DNA from: an uncultured Verrucomicrobiales bacterium
Lineage (GTDB): Bacteria > Verrucomicrobiota > Verrucomicrobiae > Limisphaerales > CANJSG01
DNA: 18,145 nt
Direction: 5' to 3'
NCBI GenBank assembly: GCA_946480965.1
Contig: CAMLMI010000054.1
Location: forward strand, 1-18,145
The position numbers and the translations under genes are program-made. The notes beneath the pieces were generated by a model that ran no database searches, was not told the origin of the DNA, and worked only from the letters and a program-made list of their open reading frames with translations. The number at the start of each line of letters is the position of its first letter. Position 1 is the first letter of the stretch. Of this stretch, positions 6,224-15,400 are shown piece by piece.

Positions 6224-9200
6224 TCAATACCGCGTGATCGTTTCCCCGAGATTCAGGACCACGCGGGTGAGGGAGGTCCAGGCGGCGTGTTCGGCGGGAT
6301 CGGCGCTGGTCGGGGCGGGGCTTTGGCCGACGCGCAGGAGCTTGGCGGCTTCCTCGGGATTTTCCCGGTAATGCGCGCGGTGGGTTTCCAGAAGGGCGAG
6401 GAGCGAGGGGCGTTCGCGTTCGCCGACCGGACGGAGCAGCGCCTGTTGGAAGGCGGCGTCGAGCCGGGCGGCGTCGGTCTTCAGGCGACGGTCGGCGAGG
6501 AGCTTGGCGGCGAAGACGCGGGCGGCCTCCACGAAGCTGGGATCGTTCAGCAGGGTGAGCGCCTGTTGCGGCGTGTTGGAGACCACGCGGTCCACGGCGC
6601 ATTCCTCGCGGGCGGGAGCGTCGAAGTTCGCCATCATCGGATGCAGGAAGGTGCGCTGCCAATGGCTGTAGAGGCCGCGGCGATACTGGCGGTCGTCCCG
6701 GCTCGCGGGGTAATCGCGGTCGGGGAACTGGAGGTTGGCGTAGTAGCCGGCGGGCTGATACGGGAAGCCGCTGGGGCCGCCGATCTCGGGGTCGAGCAGG
6801 CCGGCGACGAAGAGCGCGTTGTCGCGGACGAACTCGGCCTCCAACCGCCGCGCGTTCTGGCGGGCGACCATGCGGTTGTTCGGATCTTCCTCCAGCAGCT
6901 CGGGGCGGACCTTGGAGCTTTGCCGGTAGGCGGTGGAGGTGGCCATCAGGCGGACGACGTGCTTCACGTTCCACCCGCTTTCCATGAACTCGGCCGCGAG
7001 CCAGTCGAGCAGCTCGGGATGCGTGGGCGGTTCTCCCTGGGTGCCGAGTTCCTCCGGCTGGTTGGAGATCCCGGTGCCGAAGAACTGTTTCCAGAGCCGG
7101 TTGACGAAGGCGCGCGCGGTCAGCGGATTGTCGCGCGACGTCAGCCAACGTCCGAGATCGACGCGGCTGAGACGGCCTTCCTCGGGCGGCTTGGGGCCGG
7201 GCAGGAAATGTGGCGTGGCGGGCGGGACAATGGGGCCCGATTCATCCAGCCAATCGCCACGCGGCAGCACCCGGGTCACGAGCAGATGGGTCGTCGCCTC
7301 GGAGACGAGCGTCGGCGCCATCCCGCCGCGGCATTCCACCACGGCCAGGCGGAGCTGCTTCAGCGTCTCGTGCGCGGCCGGAGAATGGGCGGTGCCGAGG
7401 AGAAAGCTCTGCGCCAGGAGCGCGCGTTGCCGGGCGGACCGCCGCCATTCGCCGCGCCGCAACGCGTCGGCCAGTTCCTCGCCGGCTCCCGATCGCAGCG
7501 CGTCGGCGTCCGTGAACGGCGTCACGCTCAGGCGCACGCAGCCGACATCGTCGGACTCGATGCGGACCTCCAGTCGGTCGCCTTCCTCCGCCTTGAGCGG
7601 CGTGGCCGGCAGATAGACGGCGGTCTGCGGCACGGCGTTCGTGCCGGTGCGCCATTGCTCGTGGATGCCGGTGCGTTCGTGCCCGTTGAAATAGGTGGGC
7701 CGCCGGTCCGTGGCCTGGGCGTCGTAGAAACGGACGTTCTCGGACTTGCCGTCGTGCTTGCGCAGCGTCGCGGCCAGCTTGATCTCGCCCGCCTTGCGGC
7801 CGTCGCGGAAGGCGGAGCCACCGTGCGTCTCGGTCGGCAACAGCTCGACCCGCAGCGCGGCGACGCGGCCGGGCATCAGGCCAAAGGTCGCGACCAACTT
7901 GTCGTTCGACTTGGCCTTACCGGTGAAAAGGATCGAGCCGTCGGCCCGCACCGCGAGCTGCGTCTGCGCATTGGTGTCGGCCATCTTCACGGCCGGATTC
8001 AGCGCGACCTGCCAGCCGTCGTTCCACGTTTCGAGGAAGGCGACCGACTGCTTCTGCCATTCGGCGAACGCCTCCGCCGCCGGGGCGTTGGTGCGAAGAT
8101 GCGTCGCCTGCTGCGCGGCCAAGTCGGCGATGCGCTGGCGCAACCTGGCTTCGCGCCGGACGAGATGCGCGTTGGTCACGACGAGTTCGGGCGGGAACGG
8201 ATGGTCGTTGCTCCATCCCTTCAAGTCGGGGTTCGGCGTATAGGTGTAGTCCTGATAGACGCCCCATTGCCGCAGGTCGTCGAAGAACGCCGCCATCGAG
8301 TAGAAGTCGCGCGCGGTGAAGGGATCGAACTTGTGGTCGTGGCACTCGGCGCAGGCCAGCGTGGAGCCGAGCCACGCCGTGGAGACCGTGCGGACGCGGT
8401 CGGCCGAGTATTTGATCAGGTATTCCTTCGGCTGCGCGCCGCCCTCGCGCGTCATCATGTTCAACCGGTTGAAGCCTGAGGCAACGCGCTGTTCGACCGT
8501 GGCGTCCGGCAACAGGTCGCCGGCGATCTGCTCCAGCGTGAACTGGTCGAAGGGTTTGTTGCGGTTGAAGGAATCGATGACGTAGTCGCGGTAGGGGAAG
8601 ATGTTTTGGTCCTGGTCGCCGTGATAGCCGACCGTGTCGGCGTAGCGCACCGCGTCGAGCCAAGGAACGGCCATGCGTTCGCCGAAATGCGGCGAGGCGA
8701 GCAAGCGGTCCACCTGCTTCTCATAGGCCTTCGGATCTCGGTCCTTCACGAAGGCCTCGACCTCCGCCGGTGTCGGCGGCAATCCCGTGAGATCCAGCGC
8801 GAGCCGACGCAGCAATGTCCGCCGATCCGCTTCGGGCGACGGAGCGATCTTCGCGGCTTCCAGCCGTTCGAGGACGAAGCGGTCGATTGGGGACTTGGCC
8901 CAGTCCGCCTGGGCAACCTCCGGCACCGTGGGGCGAACCACCGGCGTGTAGGACCAATGCGGTTCGTAGGGCGCGCCCTGGGCGATCCAGCGCTTGAGCA
9001 GATCCTTCTGCCGGTCGGTCAGCTTCTTGTGCGTCTCGCCGGGCGGCATCAAGTCCTCGGGATCGTCCGTGAGGATGCGGTGCATCAGCTCGCTCTTGTC
9101 CGGATCGCCGGGGATGAACGCCTCCTTCTCGATGGCCGCGTCGCGCTCGTCCAGGCGCAGCTTGCCCTTGCGGTGCTTCGGGTCCGGCCCGTGGCAATAG

Positions 9201-9334
9201 AAGCAGTTGTCCGAAAGGATCGGCCGGATGTCGCGGTTGAAGCGGATCGTGTCGTCGGCGCCGAACACGGCGAAAGCGCCGCTGAACGCGACGGCCCAAC
9301 AGGCCCAAACAGGAATGCGAAGCCGGAAACTCAT
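6224..9334 (-). CDS. Secreted PSCyt1–DUF1549–DUF1553 (planctomycete cytochrome C) protein
   Basis: A 1036-aa exported protein of the class abundant in Planctomycetes and Verrucomicrobia. Order of parts: signal peptide (about 1-25, ending AVFGA); PSCyt1 region with a haem-binding CFYCH (C44, C47, H48) in NRDIRPILSDNCFYCHGPD; a segment PPGETHKKLTDRQKDLLKRW; DUF1549 (PSCyt2) from about 150, with SPIDRFVLERLE, LDLTGLPPTPAE and a second CAECH near 330 (ACAECHDHKFDPFT); a β-rich middle (about 390-690) that may bind carbohydrate; DUF1553 (PSD1) from about 725 with NPLTARAFVNRLWKQFFG to the end. Biochemical function is not established; such proteins are usually encoded beside a DUF1501 protein and linked to polysaccharide use, but no DUF1501 gene is adjacent here. 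ATG 9334 begins the signal peptide; the frame extends to 9901 only by overlapping the giant gene antisense. Confidence 0.93.
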   Translation of the reverse strand: MSFRLRIPVWACWAVAFSGAFAVFGADDTIRFNRDIRPILSDNCFYCHGPDPKHRKGKLRLDERDAAIEKEAFIPGDPDKSELMHRILTDDPEDLMPPGETHKKLTDRQKDLLKRWIAQGAPYEPHWSYTPVVRPTVPEVAQADWAKSPIDRFVLERLEAAKIAPSPEADRRTLLRRLALDLTGLPPTPAEVEAFVKDRDPKAYEKQVDRLLASPHFGERMAVPWLDAVRYADTVGYHGDQDQNIFPYRDYVIDSFNRNKPFDQFTLEQIAGDLLPDATVEQRVASGFNRLNMMTREGGAQPKEYLIKYSADRVRTVSTAWLGSTLACAECHDHKFDPFTARDFYSMAAFFDDLRQWGVYQDYTYTPNPDLKGWSNDHPFPPELVVTNAHLVRREARLRQRIADLAAQQATHLRTNAPAAEAFAEWQKQSVAFLETWNDGWQVALNPAVKMADTNAQTQLAVRADGSILFTGKAKSNDKLVATFGLMPGRVAALRVELLPTETHGGSAFRDGRKAGEIKLAATLRKHDGKSENVRFYDAQATDRRPTYFNGHERTGIHEQWRTGTNAVPQTAVYLPATPLKAEEGDRLEVRIESDDVGCVRLSVTPFTDADALRSGAGEELADALRRGEWRRSARQRALLAQSFLLGTAHSPAAHETLKQLRLAVVECRGGMAPTLVSEATTHLLVTRVLPRGDWLDESGPIVPPATPHFLPGPKPPEEGRLSRVDLGRWLTSRDNPLTARAFVNRLWKQFFGTGISNQPEELGTQGEPPTHPELLDWLAAEFMESGWNVKHVVRLMATSTAYRQSSKVRPELLEEDPNNRMVARQNARRLEAEFVRDNALFVAGLLDPEIGGPSGFPYQPAGYYANLQFPDRDYPASRDDRQYRRGLYSHWQRTFLHPMMANFDAPAREECAVDRVVSNTPQQALTLLNDPSFVEAARVFAAKLLADRRLKTDAARLDAAFQQALLRPVGERERPSLLALLETHRAHYRENPEEAAKLLRVGQSPAPTSADPAEHAAWTSLTRVVLNLGETITRY

Positions 9335-9413
9335 GGGTTCTGGGACGGAACCTAGCACGCCGCCATTCGCCGCCGCCAGCGCCCCGGTGGGACATTTTTC
9401 CCGGAGTCCTCCA

Positions 9414-9442
9414 TTGCGGGACGGTCCCGGAAACCGTATCCA
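9414..9442 (+). promoter_or_regulatory. Possible promoter of the giant gene in the divergent spacer
   Basis: TTGCGG (9414-9419) and TATCCA (9437-9442) are 17 bases apart and 38 bases ahead of the ATG at 9480. Each matches only three positions of the sigma-70 consensus. The spacer contains the small inverted repeat CGGT…ACCG. The 9335-9479 interval must hold promoters for both divergent genes, but this assignment is weak. Confidence 0.22.
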
Positions 9443-9479
9443 AACCCGGCCTGATCCTGTCCAAGGACCCATCCCGACC

Positions 9480-12400
9480 ATGCGACGTTTGCTCCAGCTC
9501 CTGGCTTTGACGGTATTCGCTCTCGTTCCGAGCGTCCTCCGCGCCGCCCAACCCGTGCAGATCGTCGATCTGCTGGTCGTCGGCACCACCGAAGCCGTCT
9601 CGGCCGCCGGCGGAGAAGATCGCCTCAATGAACGGGCCCGCGCCGCCGTGGCTTCGGCCAATCTGATCCTGGAAAATTCCCGCGTGGACCTGCGGCTCCG
9701 GCTCGTCGGTTTCCGTGTCTCGTCCGGACAGGAAAGCAGTTGGTTGGAAACCGAGCTGGACCGGATGCGCGATCCGGCAGACGGGCGACGCGACGAAATC
9801 CCCGGATGGCGTGACGAGCTCGGCGCGGATCTCGTCTGCCTGGTGGTGGACAACGCTCCGGACATCTCTTTCAAGGGTTTGCCCGGTCCCTCCGCCGCCA
9901 ACGCCTACAGCGCCGTCGCGCAATCGGCGCTGCTGGACAGCAACGCCCTGGCCTTGGCCGTCTCCTTCAACTTCGGCTGCCAGCTCGAACGCTCCGATGC
10001 CACGCCCGGCGGCGCGTTCAGCTTTTCGCTCGGACACACGTTCGCCGTGCCGGGGCAGGGGATGTTCAGCACGATCGACGGAGCCCAGAGCCGGCGCGTG
10101 CCTTGGTTCTCGAATCCGGATCTGTCCCATCTCGGCGTGCCGACGGGCATCGCCGCCGGATCGCCCAATGCGGCCGACAACGCACGCACGCTCCGGCTCA
10201 CCGCTCCGATCGTGGCGCAGTTTCGCGGAGCAGCCCCAATGACGCTTCCTCCCACCGTGGCGTTCGTTCCACCGCCGAACGCGACGGTGCGGACCGTTGC
10301 CCAGGAAAGCCCCGTCCTGCTGGAAGTCTCGGCGAGCGACGCCGACGGAACGGTCGCGCGGGTGGACTACTTCCTGGAGCGCGACAACGGCCTGGTCCGC
10401 GAATGGCTGGGGGCATCGACGAATGCGCCGTTCGCGTTTTTCTGGAAACCGCGCGACACCGGACGCTGCGCGGTGCTGGCGGTGGCCACGGACAACCACG
10501 GAGCTTCGGGGCGCTCCACCACCTCGCTGGAATTCGACGTCGTCCCCGCCGCTCCCGCCAACGATCTCTTCGCCAACGCGCAGCGGCTGGTGGGTTCCTT
10601 GGTCGATGTGGAAGGAAGGACGACTTTCGCGACCCGGGAAACCAGCGAACCCGGTCCGGGGGGCGGCTCGGTCTGGTATCGCTGGACCGCGCCCAATTAC
10701 GGCCGGTTGATCGTGCGGCGCGGAGCCTATCGCCAAGGGCAATACTTCGGCGTCTTTCGCGGCGACGCCGTGGGCTCGCTGGTGAAGGTCCGGGACAACG
10801 ACGCGGGCAGCCCGACGAGTTTTCAATCCACGATCTACGTGCCGGTGGAGGCCGGGGTGGACTACGTGCTGGCGGTGATGAACCCCGTGCAGCCGATGGC
10901 GTCGTTCGGGTTGGAGCTGCGGCTGGAGTCCTCGCTCCACGTGGAGCTGGCCCAGCCACTGGACGGCGCGATTTTTCCGGGAGGAGCCCCCGTTTCACTC
11001 CAGGCTGCAATCAGTTTGGTGGACGGATCTCCCATTACCCAAGCCGAGGTGTGGCGCAACAACCAGACCTGGGTGGCCCTAGCGCCGCCTTTCACCAAGA
11101 CGGTTCTCAGCAACCTTCCTTCCGGCCAACAGACCTTGAAGCTACGGGTGGTCGATGCGGATGGACGCAACGCTGAATCCGCTCCCGTGACCATCCGCGT
11201 GGGCCCGGCCAACGACGCCTTTACCGCGCCGGAACCGCTGGACGGCACCAATTTCGTCTTTTTTGGAACAGTGGCCCTGGCGTCCATCGAACCCGGTGAA
11301 CCCGCTCCGGCCGGAGCCATCCAGAGCCGGTCGGTCTGGTATCGCTGGACCGCTCCTTCCAATGGCCGGGTGAGAATCCACGCGGAGTCGCGGCAGACCC
11401 CGCTGGTCGCCGTGGCCTACACCGGGACGGAGCTGACGAACCTCACGCAGATCGCCTGGAAATGGTTGGCCAACATTCTGGAATTCACGGCCGTAGCCGG
11501 AGAAACCTACCGCTTGCTCGTGGCGATCCCTGCGCCGGAATCGGAAGTGTTCAACGGAGGCTTCAGTCTCGGCTTCCAGTTTCGTGCCCGGGAGTCCAAT
11601 GATCCGTTCTCCACCCCGAAAAAACTGACCGGCGTGCCCGCCACGGAGACGGGGGAAGACGCGATAGCGACGCTCGATCCGGGCGAAGTGCCGCCGGCCG
11701 AAGGGCTGCCGGGACATTCGCTCTGGTGGAGCTGGACCGCGCCAACCTCGGGCCTCTACCGGTTGGGCGCCCAACCCGAAGTCGCCACCAACACCGTGTT
11801 CCTCGCCTTCTACGATGCGGACACCTTCACGCTGGACCTGCCGCCCGCGCGCACGTCCCACGATGGCTCCCTGCTCTTCGATGCGATTGCGGGGCGGGAA
11901 TACCGCTTTATGACCGACCGGTCCTCCGGCTTGCCGGGCCGGTTCCAGCTTTTGCTGACCCTCGTCCCCGCGCAGGACCAGTTCTCCAATCTGGCCGTGC
12001 TGACCGGCACCAACGTCGCGGTCGAAGCGGATAGTCGCTTCAGCACCTTGGAGCCGGGCGACACCGCGTTGTTCGGAGTCAACGCCCGCCGCTCCCAGTG
12101 GTGGAGCTGGACGGCTCCGGTCAACGGCTGGGTGCGAGTCGTCGCTGAGGAAGTGCAGTTCCCGTTCGTCCTGCGCGCGTTCACCGGGACCAGCCGTGAC
12201 TCGTTGACCGTGTTCGGCGGCATCACGAATACCTCCTTCGGACGCCCCCCCTACCCGAGCGATTTCTGGTTCCCTCTCATGGCTGGCCAAACGGCGATCT
12301 TGGGCCGGGCAGGTCTTTGGGACATCCCGGACGGAGAAACCGATCTCGCCCAGTTCCGCGTGGAATTCTCGCCCGCGCCCACCAACGACGCGTTCGCCGA

Positions 12401-15400
12401 TGCAGCCGAGCTGGCGACGTCTCTCCGCTTGACCGTCGTGTCGAACTCCATCGCCACGCTCGAAACGGGAGAGCCCGATCCGGGTGAATTCGGTCAAACC
12501 GGACCCATCGGCACGCTCTGGTGGCGGTGGACCGCGCCGCAGGCCGGAACCTTCCTGGTCAGGGCCGCCTACTGGACGCTTGTTGGGAGATTGAATGTTT
12601 ACCAAGGCGAAACCTTGACGTCCCTGGTCCCTGTCGGCACGCGCCGGAACAGCGGGTTGGGGCCCTCGGAAATGGTTCTCGAAGCCACCCAGGGATCGAG
12701 CTTCTGGATCGCTGTGGCGCGGTCCGACGACTATTACGGAATTGCCCTGTCGGTCGCTTTGCTGGAACGGCCACTCAATGACGACTTCGCCAATCGCCTT
12801 CCGCTGGTCGGCACCAACGTGGTCGTCACGGGGAGCACCGTCGAAGCCACTTTGGAAACCGGAGAGCCCGGTCAGAGCCTGTCAGCTTGGTGGACGTGGA
12901 CGGCCCCGGCCAACGGCATGTTGGAGGTTGCGTTGACCAATGCGGACGGCTTCTGCGGTGTCGATGTGTTCACCGGGGCGAGCCTCGCCACCTTGAATCT
13001 CAAGGGAAAAGCCGATGACTACGGCTTCGGCATGGTCTTCGCCCATATTCCGGTGAACGCCGGAGAAGCCTATGCCATCCGCGTTCGTCCCTCCGAGTTT
13101 TCCGCGAACCGGGGAACGACGTTCGATCTCGGACTCTTCTTCCATCCCGCGCCGGTGGGAGACGACTTCACCCAGCCGCTGGAACTCACGGGCCGGGAAA
13201 TCATCCAGACGAACTCCTTCCTCGGAGCCAGTGACGAAGCCTGGGAGAGCCCCTTGACCGGACGGGCCAATGGACAGTCGCTCTGGTTCCGTTGGACGGC
13301 TCCGGAGTCCGGCTCGTATTGCGTCACCGCTTCTTCTTCCAACTATTACAGCCCCAAGGTCGCCGTTCAGGTCGGCGACTCGCCGGAGAACCTGTCTTGG
13401 CCTTATCGATCAGTGGTGATGGGCGAGGGAGGAGCAGCGTTCTGGGCCGAGGCGGGCCGCACCTATTGTTTCCTGGTCCATGCCGGCTTCGGATGGGGAT
13501 CGGCCAATCCTCCGGCGATGCTTTTTCCGCCGTTCGAATTCGCCCTCTATCCGTCCCGCATCGTCATTCCTTCGCCCGCCCAGGGCGAGACGGTCGCCTA
13601 CGGTTCCACCGTGGCTTTGACCCCGGTCGTGACCGGCGCGGAGTCCGATCCGGCCAACTTTGAAATCTCGATCTATCCCGAAAACTGGGAAGCGCCCATC
13701 CCCTATCCCGGGAGCCGCACTTGGCTGGTGAATCTTTACGGCACCAACGGCTTCATGGTGCGAGCCACCATCGACGGACGCCTCCACCAGACCGCCCCCA
13801 CCTGGGTGATCGCGAGACCGGCCAACGACCGGTTCGTGGACGCCGCTCTCCTCGTCACCAACCAGTTCGTCAGTGGACTGCTCTCCGAAGCCACCGCCGA
13901 ACCGCAGGAACCCATCGGACAGACCAATTCGCTCTGGTGGCGTTGGACCGCGCCCGCTACCGGGCGCTACTGGATCAATCCGCAGTTTCCCGGCTCCTCG
14001 CCCAGTTTCGCGGTGTATCGCGGAGATACCCTCGACGGTGCAGATCTTCTGACAGCAGGAACCGGCTCTTTGCCGTTCGATGCCACCGTCGGAACCGAAT
14101 ACCGCATCGCCCAGTTCGGGCGCACCGACGTCGGATTGGAGTTCTTCATCGGTTCCAAGCCCTGGCCGGAGAACGACGCGTTCGCCAACCGGCTCCCGGT
14201 CTTGAACAATCAAATCGTCGCGTCCTCCGCCTATGCGACCCGCGAAACCGGGGAACCGATCCACGGCGGGGAGTCGCCCGGACGTTCCCTGTGGTGGACC
14301 TGGACCGCCGAGGCCGACGGGCAGCTTCAGATCGAATTTTCGACCGACCTCGGCTTCCCGGCTCTGCTTGCAGTTTATCGTGGCGACTCGCTGTCCGCTC
14401 TGACCGAAGAAGTGGTCCTCAAGGCACAGCCTTCGACCTTCGACCTGCCCAACACAGTCACCAACGCCTTCCCCGTTACTGCGGGAGTCGCCTACGCACT
14501 CGCCCTCGATGGCAGCCAATACGGCTTCCTCGAAGCCCGGGCCAAACTCACGTTCCGTCCTTATCTGGCGAACGACGCCTTTGCCCAAGCCACCGTGCTG
14601 TCGGGCTCGTCCTTCGACTTCACCGGCACCAATGCGTTGACCCTGGGAGCGACGACAGTCGAACCCGGCGAGCCGGACCACGGGACGGCTTCTCCGACTC
14701 ACTCTCGCTGGTGGGCCTGGAATCTTCCGAGCGCCGGTCACGTTAGCCTGGCCCTGACCGGCGCGCCTCCGGGAATCATGCTGGCCGCGTATCGGGGTGA
14801 GGCGTTGGCTTCCCTGACGCTGATCGGTCACACCAATCAAGGACGGCTCGAATTCGACGTGGAGTCGGCGGAAACCGTCCGCGTCGCGGTGGCGGGCCAC
14901 AATCCCGACGCCCGTTTCGGGCTTTCGTTCCAGTTTTATCCCGTGCCAGCGAACGACGCGTTCGCCTCGGCCACGGAGCTTCCCGCCGCCGGATTCGACG
15001 GCACCGTCTGGAACTACGGCGCGACCCTGGAGCCCGGAGAACCCGTGCTGAACAGTCTCGGCGGCCAACCCGGCGGCGCTTCGCTCTGGTGGAGCTGGAC
15101 GCCCCAAAACCGTGGAGCCGCCAGTCTCTTCACGGAGTTCCTCGGCGGCTGGAATCCGTCGATCTTGGGCGTCTATCGCGGCTCTGCCTTGGAATCGCTG
15201 GAACCCGTCCCAACCGCTCTCAACAACCAGGGCGGAATCGACCTGCTGGTGTCCGCCGGAGAACGGTATTGGATCAAGACCGACTGGGGCCTCGGTGCCG
15301 AGGGGCGTTTCCGCCTGCGGCTCTCCTACACGCCCGCCCATACGAACGACGCGTTCGCGTCTCCGGCGGATCTGGCCGACGGGTCCTACGTCTATTGGAG

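Noticed and set aside
6191..8479. 762-codon open frame on the + strand
   Set aside because: It is antisense to the PSCyt1/DUF1549/DUF1553 gene, is Gly/Arg/Ala-rich and has no recognisable motif; such frames are expected from GC-rich codon bias.
9335..9901. N-terminal extension of the PSCyt1 gene on the - strand
   Set aside because: It overlaps the start of the giant gene on the other strand and has no homology; the signal peptide at 9334 defines the start.
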